Assembly (NCBI RefSeq): GCF_905475345.1
Contig: NC_066588.1
Span: 4,580,001 to 4,644,000, forward strand
From: Vespula vulgaris
Taxonomy: Eukaryota; Arthropoda; Insecta; Hymenoptera; Vespidae
DNA length: 64,000 nt
Direction: 5' to 3'
The stretch's first letter is position 1, and every line of letters begins with the position of its first letter. A program made the position numbers and the translations under genes. The notes under the pieces are model-generated. The model was not told where the DNA came from. It worked only from the letters and a program-made list of their open reading frames with translations, and ran no database searches. Shown here piece after piece: positions 1-13,480 of this stretch.

Positions 1-1957
1 AGTTAACGGGATCCTCTTCGTTAAAAAGACTACCGATTGCTTTTTTTTGTTTCGAACCCTTTTACGAGCTACAATGACATCGCCATTTCCATTCATTGGG
101 CAATTACATAAATTACGATTAAAGTCTTCCTCTTGTCGTTGGTATCGTTAAGAAAAGAAAAAGAAAAAGAAAGAAAAGAAGAAATAAAAAGAGAAAATAT
201 GTTTTTTCTCTTTATTTTCTGTTTTATTTCTTTTTCTTTTTCTATTATTTCTTTTCTCCTTTTTTTTTTTTGCTTTAACCGCGACGATCGTACTTTCTTT
301 GTGCTGGTGTACGTTGCTCTCGTAAAGAAAAATATACGTATATCAAACATGAGTATCAATATCTCTCTTTGTTCTTTTTCAATTTTCTTTTCTATTTTCT
401 TTTACTTCCCTCGATATTTTTCGTTTATTAATCTAAATTATTATCCCGAATAGAACGATCATAATTTCATACACAACAAAGTGTCGATGTTAATTGCGTC
501 TTCTAAGAAAGAAAAGAAGAAGAAAAGAAAAATCAAATTGGAAAAAAAAAAGACAAAAAAGAAACAAAAATTATCATCGATCCGAAGAAAAGAAAAAAAT
601 TGCGATTGTATATCTCGATCGATTTAAAAATTCCGTAAGATAACGAAATTAATTGAAATTTTTAATCGGATGATCGGAAGAACGTTTATTATGATTAATG
701 TACATCTCGATAACAAAAACATATACGTATATAAAGACATAAAGAGAGAAAAAGAGAGATAGAGCGACAGTGAGAAAGACGGAAAGAGACAGAGATAAAA
801 TATACCAGAAGACGCATTTGGAATCTCTTCCGTAAGATCGATCGTTATTACGACGTCTCCCAGTATAGCGAATACCTCATTCGATAGAATGCGAAGCCTC
901 CTCGTCACGCGATGCACGCAATGCACGCAATGCACGCAATGCACGCATGCACGCACGCACTCACTCACTGACGCACGTACGTACGTATGTATGCACGCTG
1001 ATGCGATTCCGGCATTGCGTCCAATTGTCTCGAATACAATCGATCGATAAATATTTATGAGCGATTAAGGCAATACCAAGATCTATCCGATGCATACGCC
1101 ATCGGCTTATCGATCATGATCTAACGAACGAAGATCAATTTGATTTTTTTTTTTTTATATATTTTCTTTTTGTTCTTCGATTCGACAATTTTCTTTTTCC
1201 TTTTCCTCTTTTTTTCCTCCTTTATTTTTTTTTCTTTTCTCTTTTTTGTGTTTCTTCTTTTTTCTAATGGATCTTTACCACGTGATTGTCCGTTCCCAAT
1301 TTTTGTCATGTAATCCGTTCATTTAATTGAATTGTAAGTTTCTTTTCTTTTCTTTATTTATTTTATTATTATTACACTTTTTCTTTTTTCTTGTTCTTAA
1401 TCGTTTTTAACATCGTTACGATTTAAATCGTATGGTGTTTAAGTACGATGTCATTCGGTGTTGTATTTTATCATGCTTTGTTTTATTCGTAATTAATGTA
1501 ATTACGTATCTCGCTTCGCTCGTTAGATCGTTCATAATATACTTTATGTGTAATAAAATTATTGTAATTCCTTTGAATATAAAGATATGCGTATATAAAC
1601 AACAGGTGCTAGTCGTTTAGAACTTTCGATGCACAGAGAGTGTGTCTGATGAAGCTGAACGAATGAAAGTGGAGTGTAATACGATACTTCGAAAGGTGCA
1701 ATGCCTTCGTTTCGTTGAACTCGACGAATAATCGATCAACCTGCTGGATGAGTTGCTCCAAATTTATAACTTATAATTTATAATAATAATAATAATATAT
1801 ATATAAATAATCGTATAATTAATATGATTATATATAAAAATCATCGTAAATTAAATTCTTCTTTCGCCAATCTTTCTGAAAAAAAAAAATATTACGAAAA
1901 ATATACAAAGAGACGAAACTTGCCGAAGACAAATGCGAAAAAATAATTTACAATAAT

Positions 1958-1990
<33 letters not shown>

Positions 1991-2618
1991 TCGAAAAATT
2001 ATAAAGATAAAAATTTCGATTTCTTTTTATAAACGTTACGAAATAAAAATTGTTATTTGAAAAAATGAATATAAAAATAACGTTATCTTCGTACAGAAAT
2101 CAATGGTATTTATAATGTGTAAACTCAGATATATATACATTTATACGTGTGTATGTATATTTATTTTTTATTTCTCTTATATGTATAAACACATTACATT
2201 TTTCGCATTTTCAGAAAAGACTATGATAAATGCATCAACGCTCGAGGAACGGCCGGTCTCGTTTAGAATTAATGTGGTAATTAGAAATCTGGCGGATAGC
2301 AAGCTGGGACGTTGCCCGACCTATTAGCCGACTGCTAGCTAGCATCACCGTGTAACTATTTACAGACGTCGGCTTGCCTGGCTGAAACGATTAGCGACCC
2401 TCTTGTCTGCGTTCTTGAACGAGGCAATTTTAACATCCTCCTATGTACAGCACACTCGTGTCAACGATTTCATCTTCTTACATGAAGTCGTTACTAAATA
2501 TCTAAATCCCTTTACTTTTGACCTTTCATCAAAAATTTCAATCTCATGTAATATTTGTAATAATAATTATTATTATTATTGTTACGATTATTTTTACGAT
2601 TGTTAAAAAAAGAGAACA

Positions 2619-2679
<61 letters not shown>
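1..2679. other. no gene recognised; A+T-rich intronic or intergenic DNA
   Basis: Poly-purine and poly-pyrimidine runs, (TAA)n at 2621-2681 and the 9-base repeat near 910-955. A GC-balanced patch at about 2215-2420 (ending in several TAG/CTAG-rich words) and another at 1620-1760 contain no recognisable exon. The sequence is probably inside the last long intron of the minus-strand GTPase gene, or downstream of it. Confidence 0.5.
911..955. repeat. (ATGCACGCA)n nonanucleotide repeat
   Basis: The word ATGCACGCA recurs with period 9 about four times, then degrades into (CACG)n, (CACT)n and (GTAC)n. Both strands alternate purine and pyrimidine over much of it. Confidence 0.8.

Positions 2680-2681
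<2 letters not shown>
2621..2681. repeat. (TAA)n microsatellite
   Basis: About 20 uninterrupted trinucleotide units, abutting the start of the decayed tandem array that follows. Confidence 0.95.
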
Positions 2682-2682
<1 letters not shown>

Positions 2683-3570
2683 TAAAACTGGTGGCTGACA
2701 TATTTGCAACTTCCTTTTTTTATCTTTCGATTATTAAGAGAAACGAAATGAATGTAATAATAATGTAGAATTCCTGATCGACATATTGAAATGTATTTGA
2801 TTAAAAATGAAATAAAAATAGTTGTCATTGCAATAATATTTATTGCAACTACATTTAATTACGTTCGATTGTAAGAAAAGAAGAAGGAAATGATAAAAGT
2901 GATAATATAAAATTGATAATTGATATTTTGGGTAATTGTTTCATATAATAATAACAATGGTTATCATTGCGATAATATTTTTTGCAATTACGTTTAATTA
3001 CTTTCGATTGTTAAGAAAGAAGAAAAGGAATATAATAATAATAATGTAAAATTCGTAATGGACATATTGAAATTTATTCCATATAATAATAAAAATGGTT
3101 ACCGTTGCAATAATATTTATTGCAACTACATTTAATTACGTTCGATTGTAAAAAAGAAAAAAAGGAAAAAAGAAGGAAACAATAAAAATAATAATATAAA
3201 ACTGGTAACCGATATTTTGAGTAATTGTTCCATATAATAATAACAATTATTATCATTGCGAAAATATTTTTTGCAATTACGTTTAATTACGTTCAATTGT
3301 TGAGAAAAAAGTAAAAGGAATATCTAACAATATAAAACTGATTAATAATATAAAACCTGACGTTATGAAATTTCTTCGATATAATAATAACAATAATTAT
3401 CATTACGATAATATTAAACTTCGTTTAATTACGTTTAATTGTTAAGAAGAAAAAAGGCATTATTAATAATAACAATGACAATAATAATAATAACAATAAT
3501 AATAAAAATAATAATAATAATAGTATATAATAATATGACACTGTCGATCGACATTTTGTTATTTATCCAA
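2680..3570. repeat. decayed ~140-bp tandem array
   Basis: The core TTGCAAT/TACRTTTAATTACGTTCGATTGT recurs at about 2820, 2959, 3097, 3247 and 3396, and a partial copy of the other half of the unit precedes at about 2720. The linking part (AATATAAAACTG..., GACATATTGAAAT, CCATATAATAATAACAAT) is also repeated. Copies one and three share ATTTATTGCAACTACATTT, while two and four share TTTTTTGCAATTACGTTT. This indicates amplification of a two-unit block of about 280 bp. The array is flanked by (TAA)n-type repeats on both sides. No open frame spans it. Confidence 0.8.
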
Positions 3571-5097
3571 ACATTTTCTCTTCTCTCACATTTTCAATCT
3601 AATCGACTGATTTTAATTATCGAATTCAAAATCGTCGAAGTAAATAGGCTATCATGTTTTTTAACGTTAAGCAAAGCGAAACAACTGCGATGAAAATTCC
3701 TATCGACTTAATAATCTCGTGCTCGATGCGGTAATCGTTATTTTTAGAAAGAAAGAAAAAAAGAAAAGGAGAAAGAAAAAAAAATTGACGGAATCCATCG
3801 TTCAAACTCGTATTATTTAATTTTATTCAAATTTTATATATAGAAACGATTTTCTACAGTGCTTTTTTATTTGCCCACTTGCGAGTATTTCGGAATTAAG
3901 ATAAGAGAATGGTATTTCAATGACGATATGATTACATTTTTCATTGGCTATTACCAAAATGATTAAAAAAAAAAAAAGAAGAAGAAAAAAAAAGAAAAAA
4001 AAAGAAGAAAAATATGTCTTTAAGATTCGAATAAAAAGAGACAGAGAGACATACATATATATGTGGTAATTATTGAAAATGAATGGTGATGCATTTAAAA
4101 AATAATTTAATCTTTAGACATATTGAAGATCAAAAATTGGTATCATTAATATAATTTTTTTTCTTCTTCTTTTTTTTCTTTTTGTTTTTGTTGTTGTTTT
4201 TTTTTCTAATAAATACGATTTCATGATCGACTGAATGATCGAATAAAATATTATAGCGGATAGGAATTTCGAGTTCTATAGTATTCTCGTGTGATATGTA
4301 GTAGGCAGGTTGTCAGGAGTCGGTCACGAGAGCAGTAGTAATTTCTTAGTTGTCCTCGCCTTCGGTGCTCGTTACATTATTAACGTTAAGAGTAACGACG
4401 TCGTTAATTTACCACTAGGCTTTACGATCGACATCGATAAAGATTTAGATACATAGATAGGTCGTTACTTGTGCAAATCAATAAATCGATCTTGCTGAAT
4501 GAAATTCCATTTCTCTTTTCAAAAAAAAAAAAAGAAAAAGAAAAATAATAAAAGAAAGAAATAAAAAAAAAGAAAAATAATACGATTGATCAACAAATAA
4601 TTAAATAATTGAACTTTGTTAATTCCAAAATATTGCATATGCATTGTCTAATATTTTAAATTTTATAAAAATGATGATTATATATATATATATATGTAAA
4701 TAAATACAATAATAAATAATTATATACAAATAATAATATATATAATAATTTATGAATATATATATATATAAATAAATATATAATAAATAAATATTTATAT
4801 TTATATATACGGACAAAAAAAGAATTTGTATATATGCGTGTGCATATATATGTATGCCTATAATCCTTCATCATTAATAATAATTATCATTCGAGTAACG
4901 GAATAAGAAATATAACGAAAAAAAGCAAGTACCTACATATATATCTACCAATTCGATCGTAGTATTTCAATGATGCCATTACTCTCTCATGACTTCCGGC
5001 GTTCAATTTTCGGTCGGTCAAAAAGTTGAATAAGAATTAAACGAGAAATAAGAATTAAATGAGAGAAAAAGAAAGAAAGAAAAAATGAGAAAGAGAG

Positions 5098-5138
<41 letters not shown>

Positions 5139-5404
5139 GAGAAAACCGTCGGAGAGTAAGACGAGTTTCGAGCAGAAATACGTTAGCATGATTTATCGAT
5201 TATTAACAGAAGGCAGAAATGGCGTCGTTAAATTCGCCGAGAGTTGGCGTGTTTAATTATCAATTAAGGTAGGCATATCGTTTGAGAAACTGCATCGTCG
5301 AAAACCTCCCACGAAAAAGCACAGCTGGCAATTATTACAAAACGGTGCCTGGGTCGGACGGTAAGACCACGTGCAATATAAGAAGGACAGAGACAGAAAG
5401 AGAA

Positions 5405-5434
<30 letters not shown>
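5405..5434. repeat. (AGAC)n microsatellite
   Basis: Seven tandem tetranucleotide units in a purine-rich stretch leading into (GA)n. Confidence 0.9.
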
Positions 5435-5435
<1 letters not shown>

Positions 5436-5726
5436 AAGAGAGAGAAAGAGAGAGAGAGAGAGAAGGAGAGAGGAAAAGAGAGATAAAGAATGTTAAACTT
5501 CTCCCTTCTCTTACAGCCCTTTCAAGATTTATTTCGAACGTGAATACACACGGACACAAAGAACAATACGAGAATTGGGGAAGTGTGCCAGCAGGCTAAG
5601 GATGAAGAGTATACACATCTTTTCTTCGGCCAATGGAACGCACCTGGACGTTCAAGAGAAGATTGCAATGGATCGATGAATCCGTTTCAAGGACAAACGG
5701 CAAACCACCCGACTTTATTCTCGAAT

Positions 5727-5762
5727 GACTGAGTGACTGACTGACTGACTGACTGACTGACT
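5727..5762. repeat. (GACT)n microsatellite
   Basis: About eight tetranucleotide units with one early variant (GAGT). Confidence 0.9.
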
Positions 5763-6048
5763 GGTTACTTTAACTTTGAGTTTACCCTTCAAGCCATTTC
5801 AAAATTGGCCGAAAGATATATTACAGAAATTTATAGAATCAATTTCGTTGGGCCTAGACATAGATAAGTCGTTCCAAATCTCTTTCTATCAATTTATCTA
5901 TCTATCTATCTCTTTTCTTCTTTCTTTTTTTCTTTCTTTCTTTCTTTCTCAAAACTGTTTTTTATCTGGATAATCTAGACATCAATACATAAGTTTCGGC
6001 ACGCTTCCTTGGATTTCAATGCGACGATGAAAATAATACACGTGTTGC

Positions 6049-6050
<2 letters not shown>

Positions 6051-6095
<45 letters not shown>
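6051..6095. repeat. (GA)n microsatellite
   Basis: About 22 perfect dinucleotide units, followed by a short (GT)n run. Confidence 0.95.
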
Positions 6096-6097
<2 letters not shown>

Positions 6098-6809
6098 TAT
6101 GTGTGTGTGTATTAATACCAAAGAAAACTTTGAAACTTTATCGAGATAACGAGAGTTTCGAAGAAGAGAGCAAATATCTCTCGAGATATCTCATGAAGAA
6201 TTCCTTCACGTTTCGTATTGTTGGAAACACACAGAAAGAATCATTTATTTCATCGAGGTTTGCGATAAGAATATTCAGGAAATTTTTAGAGGGGAATTTT
6301 ATTCTATCATAAAAGTAAAATCGATATTACAAAGTACAAAACCTTTCAGAATTAATTCGTCTGATTTTAACAGGAGTATCTCCTTTTCGAATTATACGAA
6401 TAATTCCTTTTTCTTTCCCTTTCTATTTTTTTCTTTTTTTTTTACTACAAAACTAAACATCCATAAAATTGAATAGATCGATCTTTTATGATTTCTTTTT
6501 TTTTTTTTTAAAGACGCAAACGTATAACACGCTTTTTATAAAAAAGAAAAAAAAAATTGCTCCGACAAAAATCTATAAAAATTATTAGCCTCTCCTTTCT
6601 CTCATTTCCGTCACTCTCACGATCAAAAAAAAAAAAAAAATAAAAAAATAAAAAAGGAAAGAAAAATAAAAATTCTTATCGCCAACTGCAAATTTCACTT
6701 GGGATTATGCGATATATAAAATCGTTCGGAACATATTTCTGGGACGTCGAAAAGATATATGATAAATAAGAACATATATTTGTTCGTTCGATTCGATTAA
6801 ACGATACAA

Positions 6810-7187
6810 ATGGAGTTTATAAACGATTACCGAATAGCTTATCTCGAAGTCGTAGATTTACGTGACGAGGAACAATGCACGATGGAAATATTAATCGTGG
6901 TAGGACGAGGTCGAGACCTCGAGAGCACCGGCAACGTGCCACCTACCCATTTGTTGCTCGACTTCCTACGTAGGCTAAAAGGCTTCTATGGTGCAGCCTA
7001 CCTGAACTCTCCTCTGCCCTTGTTAGCCAGTTATTATTATACCTACAGTTGGAACACCTACCGAGATCTTTGTGATCGATCGCACACACTATTACTATCC
7101 TTAAAGACTCCTGGGATTTCTTGCGAACCCTATCAGCGGGGTTGTAATATTTCGCAAAATTTCAAGAATAATTATCTTTGTACCTAA
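6810..7187 (+). other. 125-codon open frame of unknown status
   Basis: This is one of the few long frames in the window not made of simple repeats. It starts at an ATG and stops at TAA, and its composition is mixed, with several Cys and Tyr residues. I recognise no family, signal peptide or domain. The sequence is GC-balanced compared with its flanks and contains a 7-bp inverted repeat around GGTCGAGACC near 6911. No clear splice partner is visible. It may be a chance frame in a conserved noncoding island inside the GTPase intron. Confidence 0.2.
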
Positions 7188-7257
7188 ACGATCCTAAGAA
7201 ATCGAAAATATATGGAAAATTTTTAACAGACGATTTGTTCTGATTTTTCGTAAGAGC

Positions 7258-7260
<3 letters not shown>

Positions 7261-7313
<53 letters not shown>
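7261..7313. repeat. (GA)n microsatellite
   Basis: About 26 perfect dinucleotide units. Confidence 0.95.
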
Positions 7314-7316
<3 letters not shown>

Positions 7317-8730
7317 ATGTGTATGAATATCTTCGACTTTCTTTCTTATTTATTTTTTTATTTTCTTTCTTAAGCGATGGCTTCATCGTCATTCGAAGGT
7401 TATTGACAACGTCAATGTTATTAATTTTTAAAAATTCTATTTAAGTCATTGATCGAAAAGTTTGATAGTTTATAATCTTTTTTTATTGATCATTTTTATG
7501 TGTTTAGAAATGATTATGGTAAGTTTTGTTAAGTTTTTCTGTAAATTTTATAAGTCGGTTTATTTTCTCTCTCAATGGTTTTCTGTTGCAAGTTTTTCTC
7601 TTTTTTCTTCCTCTCCTCGTTTCTGCTTTTTTCTCTCTCTTTTTTTTTTTTTTAGATATTTTTTTGTTAAGTTTGTTAAGTTGATCAGACTAAAATTTGA
7701 TGAAAATATTCGTATCTCTTTTAAAATGTTTAAAATGAAATCGATTACAAATTGATATTCGATAAATAAAGAAAATTAAAATGATTCGTCTTTCTCAATT
7801 TTTTTTCTTCTACAACTTCATGACTTTAAGTCGATATTTGACGAGTAGATGAAATCGAAACGATTTAAAAAAAAAAAAAAAGAAAAAAACGTATAAAAAG
7901 AAAACGTAAAAAAGAAAGAAACAGACAAAAGAATTCAACAATTCAATTAAACACTTTTTTCAAACACGTAAAGAAACTCTAATCGCTGAATTCTTTTTGC
8001 AAGAAGAAAAGAAAAGAAAAGAAAAAAAAAACGAAAAGAAAGGGAAAAAGAAAGAGAAAGAAAAAAAATCCCATAAAATCTTCGTACCATACAACTCTGG
8101 CGAGCTGACGCACGCGCTTAATGAAGACGAAATATTTGCCGGTGTAATTATTATCAGTCGTTTCGTTTAATCGCAAACACGGTGCACTGTAGCGAGTTTA
8201 CGCTTCGACGACGGGCCCGTTTATGCCGTACACACGCTTGTCGACTCACCGATGTAAACCACCATCAACGGTAAAAAACACTACATGTAAATACTATATA
8301 CATACATACATACATATTTCTATTCCACATTTATATATGTACGCATATGTGCAGGTATATGCAAAAAGAAAAAAAAAAGAAAAAGAAAACATTAGCGTAC
8401 GTATATTATCCATGTATGCATGCGTATATTTGTATATCGAATGTGTACATTAATGTATGAATGTATAATTATCATATGTATTAGGTACATTCATATACGT
8501 ATGAATATATATATTCATATGTACGATAGTATTCGTCTATATATTCGTATGTTTACTCATGTATGGGTTTCATTCATTTGTATGTATGTGTGTAAATTTT
8601 CCAAGCAGTCGAGCAAAGTGATTTACGAACCATGGAAGCATGGAATATGGATAACGACATTCATTGTGAAACATTTCCTTTTTGCCGACTAAAGAAAGAT
8701 AGAAAGATAGATAGAAAGAAAGAAAGGAAG

Positions 8731-8769
<39 letters not shown>

Positions 8770-11695
8770 TAGAGACGATGTAGGATAATGGATCGTGCGT
8801 TTAATCGGCGCTCGGATAATCGATGTCGTAGCGCACAAATTAATTATGCCGCTCGTTATTAGAACCGTTAAATGTCGAGAGAGACTCGCGATCGAGCAAG
8901 AGCCTTTCTCGATTTCGCAATCGACGGTTTGCACCGTCGTGCTAACGAGTAAGAGATAGATAGATAGATAAATAGATAGATAGATAGATAGATAGGTAGA
9001 TAAAGAAAGACAGAGGGAGAGAAATAAAAAGAGATAGATATTCATTCCGAAGTCTCAATCTTCTACCGAGAATGTGTGAGGCGTTCCCAGCATCCAACTT
9101 ACGAACGATTGGGTCCATTATCCTTGTGAGATGAATCGAGATGGCCGTTCGATTTAATTAACTATCGCTACTGGTCTCGATACTCGATCTTAGTATATTT
9201 TACGTTCCTTCGTTCGTGATCTTTCACATTTTAGTTCTTCTTCTTCTTTTTTTCATTCATTCATTCATTCATACATACATTCATTCATTCATTCATTCAT
9301 TCATTCATTCATTCATTCATGTATTCATTCTTTCTTTCTTTTCTTCCTTTGTTCTTTCTTTTCTTTCTATTCTTCTTCTTTATATTCTTCGTTTATCTTT
9401 CTTATTCTTTTTTTCTTTTTCGATCGGGTTAAACGTTTGATCCTAACACATAGTAAGAATTGAAAGAAAGAAAGAATACAAATTTTTTCGGTCGAATTAT
9501 AATGACGATCTGATTAAAATATTGCTGAGATCGATTTGATCTTTCGATAATTCGTTCGTATTTTTATTCATCTAACAGAAAAAAAATATACACGATGGGA
9601 TATACGATATATTATGGATAAAGGATTATATAATAATAATTAATAATAAAAAAAATGAAAATGAAAGTGCAATTGAAAACTTGTGTATTTATATTTTTAT
9701 AAAAGTCACAATGCATGTTGAAATTGTCAAGTGTATAATGTTTCATTTTCGGTACACGCGATATTTAGTCAAGCTCGTTATAAAATTACTTCCATAGTAA
9801 TTATTATCTTTACAGATAAAAACTCGACAAAGATAAGACTGAAATGTACCTAAACATTTCTGAAATTATCTAAACATTTCTTAAAACCACTTATACTTAC
9901 AGAACTATTTATGAATTTTACGAAAAAGATATTTCCAAAAAAAATAAATCCACTAAATTTACAGAATTATTTACAAATTAGCAAAAAAAAAAAAAGAAAA
10001 AAAGAGAGAGAGCACACCCCGTATAATAACATTACACATTATAAATAGAATCGAAACGTCTTATGTTAGAAATTAGAAAGAAAAGACAAACGTTTTTAGA
10101 TATGCAGAAATTCTCTGTCAATGAATAAGTAAGTACCTATCTATATACATATACATATACATATACACGTACTTACGTACATACATACGTAAATGCGCGC
10201 ACTCTCGCGCGTGCTTGTGTGTACACGTGTGTCTCCATACTTTCGATCCGAAATAAATCATTTCTCTCCCATGCTTTCCTTCCTTCTCACGAATGCAAAT
10301 GAGCTCTAAGAGTGCGTTCGCATCATTTATCTTTTCTCGTCGGTTAACGTCGGAGAGGAGTCTGCGGCCTCCGCACACGTACTCCGCTACGCGGAAGAGA
10401 GATGGCAAACGGGATTGAAAGGAGAAAAGGGGAGGGTAGGGGAGGGGCAAAGAGGTGGTAAAGAGGAAGGTAGGGAGATATATATATATAGATAGATATA
10501 TATATATAGAAGGGGAGGGAGGGAGTAAATAAAATTATCTTCGCGCCTAATGGCCGCACGTACGGCTTATCAAGTAGACACCGAGTCGGTGCTCTACGTG
10601 ATCGTATTATGATACGACGACGACGATGACGACGACGACGATGATGACGACGTCGTTGGTGAAAATCGTGGATGCACTTGCGAAATCGAGACCGATTAAA
10701 ATACAATGGCGACCGTGAAATAAAAGAAAGAAAAAAAGTATGATGATTATGATAACGATGATAATACTAATAATAATAATAATAATAATGAAAGAAATGC
10801 TTACGATTCAAAAAATTCTCTTATACGTTTTATACTCTCGTAGGATTCGTTATTACTGAATGGGAATTTAATCGAATTGTATTCAAAATTGTCTTTAATC
10901 GAATGTTTTCTCATTTGTACCTTGACAAATTTATTGATGAGATCGATTATATAGGTGTACGTGTATATAAATAGCTAACTGCGTGTATGTCTGCGTGTGT
11001 GGCTGTTTATACGAATATGCGTTTATGGTACATATTGTTTATGATACATAATGGAATTCGAAAGAGTCAGCATAACCTCGATGAATTTGAAATACCAAGG
11101 TCAGAGTACAATTGATTACATAAGTGAAAATATGTTTATTTATTCTTCTTAATTTCGTGATCGATGATTTTGACGTTGTTGATTATTTTATCGAAACGAA
11201 GTTTTCGAGCAATTAAAATTGATAATTAATTAAAGATATATCTACTGTTTTTATTATTTTTTTTTTTTCAAGAGAGAGAGAGAAAAAAAAAGATTGATAT
11301 TTCTAATTATAAAATTCGGAACGATTTACCAACCTCGCAACTCAGACACACAACCCTGACATTTAACTATTTATACAGAACAAAATATTCAGATATATAT
11401 AATCAAGATTTATCTTACGATATGTACTTACACGTGAATTAATAAAAATATCTACCGATCAAATAAATAGATGTGATTTAAAAAAAAAAGATATTTCTCT
11501 CTCTTTCTCTCTCTTTCCCGATTTATCTCGATCATTTAGATCCTTAGGACATTTAATTAATCCGTCTTTTAGTAGTTATAAAGCGACTACCGCGGATTTC
11601 TGTCAACCTTGGTACCAACCTTGAAATCGTACATAACTCGTCTCGCATCTCGTCTGCAGATTTTCAGAAGGATTCAATGAAAAAGAGAGAAAGAG

Positions 11696-11726
<31 letters not shown>

Positions 11727-12853
11727 CAAAGCCAAGGATATTAAGATTAAGATCAACCATACGGAGTGGACATTAGCATCTCTGTCGTTCGACTTCTCTT
11801 TTCTTATTTTCTTACAAGACAGTGAAAGAGAGAAGAGGTACGAGGCTTACGATCCAAAGTAAATTTATTGCTCGGTCCGCGAGCCTTTAAGAAGGCGCGT
11901 GCCGCTGTCAACGTACAGCCTCTCTTCGCGTGGCTCGAGCTGTTTTCATCGGTGATTGACATCACGATCGTAGCAGTTCTATATACTATGTATGTATATA
12001 TATATGTATATATGTATGTATGTATGTATGTATATATGTTTGTATGTATGTATGTATGTATGTATGTATGATATATGTTGTATGTATTTGTTACGTTTCA
12101 GAGCTGACCGACCGGCTCTCATAAGATAGCGAGAGAAAAGAGAGAGAAAGAGAGAGAACATAATAAAAAGAAAAGCAGCTTTTTCTAGTTCTTCTCTTCT
12201 TTTTCTTCTTCCATTGAGACACGTGCCACTAACATTTTTCTTATTCCTTGTCTTGTGCATTCTTTTCTTTTTAGGATGAACGATCTCGTTCTCACTGATC
12301 ACGATCCTTCACATTGAATTCCTTATTGACAAGATTTTCTTTCTTTCTATTTTTAACCAAGTTTTTATTCCAAGTTCAGATTTATTTTTTGCGATTTGTC
12401 TTAAGTGTGAATCTCTTTGCTGATTATTTTTTTTTTCTTTTTTTTTTTTTAATGTGACGATAAATCGATGTCCAATTTTTTTTTTCTTTTTTCTTTTTTT
12501 TTTTTTCGTCGATAACAAAAACATATATATTTAAGTGATTAATGGCGGCGAGAAGATCGATGCGAAGACGAAAAGATCGATGAAGGAAGAATAGAAATAG
12601 AATTCACGTCTTCACGAAAAAAGATACGGAAGTGGAAGGTAAGAAGACGTTCGCGGTTTTCAATTTTGCGCACGAGCGACGAACTCGAAGAGGGTGTAAG
12701 ATCTTTGTGGTTTCATCATGGCGTCTGTTAGAACAAAACCGCGAAGAAGGATGAGAAGAAAGAGGAAGGTAAAAGACACGCGCGTAATGAAGTGAATCGA
12801 AACAGTGGTTGGTCCAGGAGCACACATCATCTCTTTCTATCTCTCTATCTTTC

Positions 12854-12892
<39 letters not shown>

Positions 12893-13129
12893 TTCTTGAA
12901 AACGATATTCGCAGTTAACAAGAATAAATTGAAATTATCCAAAATTAATAAATATGATATTTGATTATAATCAAATTAATTAGAAAATATTATTATAATT
13001 AATATAATGAAGAAAGTTTCTCTTCGGATAAAAATATTGTAAACAAAAATAAACAAACAATACAAAGTATTAAACGAACGAATAAAATTATTAAAAATAA
13101 TCAGATAATAAATATAAAAGTTAAAAATA
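7314..13129. other. no gene recognised; repeats and GC-balanced islands
   Basis: Long simple repeats include (CATT)n at 9252-9320, (GATA)n at 8955-9002, (GA)n at 8738-8762 and 11700-11727, and (TATG)n at 12000-12070. Repeat-free islands lie at about 8095-8290, 8775-8955, 10530-10680, 11570-11980 and 12600-12830. None contains an exon I can defend. Confidence 0.5.
9252..9320. repeat. (CATT)n microsatellite
   Basis: About 17 tetranucleotide units with two CATA variants in the middle. Confidence 0.95.
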
Positions 13130-13480
13130 CATAATGATCGTCGAGACTCCACTCATTCTTTTATCGTGAACATTTCTTTCGGTGAATGAACATACCAAAG
13201 GCAGGGATAGACCGAACGAGTAGGCTATTTCATATCGTATCTTAATGGCGATTCTCAAGCCTCGCCATATCCGCTATTCGACCACCGTTTGGAATGTCCG
13301 TCTAGTTGAACAGCTGAGTTTGAACAGAGAGGACTTCTGAGTCGGGGACGTTGACCACGTGTGGCACTACGATCATTTCCTGCACTTTAAATGCCCCGGT
13401 AGTATTTCAGATATTCGACTACGGTTACATCGTATCGTCTTCAATAAGCTTTTACGTGTGGCACTCTTCGAGAAACGCTT
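13130..13480. other. GC-balanced island with E-box words, no exon recognised
   Basis: The stretch is free of simple repeats and contains CACGTG, CAGCTG and two copies of the 12-mer ACGTGTGGCACT at 13357 and 13454. It could be a regulatory element within the long intron. No family-level coding similarity is visible in any frame. Confidence 0.3.

Larger units (their letters stand above)
3571..6809. other. no gene recognised; simple repeats
   Basis: Contains (TA)n-rich DNA at 4660-4860, (GA)n at 5105-5140 and 5440-5465, (AGAC)n at 5405-5434, (GACT)n at 5727-5762 and (GA)n at 6051-6095. The patch 4260-4440 is GC-balanced but has no supported exon. Confidence 0.5.

Noticed and set aside
12718..12793. 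Short Arg/Lys-rich frame starting MASVRTKPRRR with a GTAAAA donor-like end
   Set aside because: It is only about 24 codons in a purine-rich stretch, and the donor is weak with no visible partner exon.
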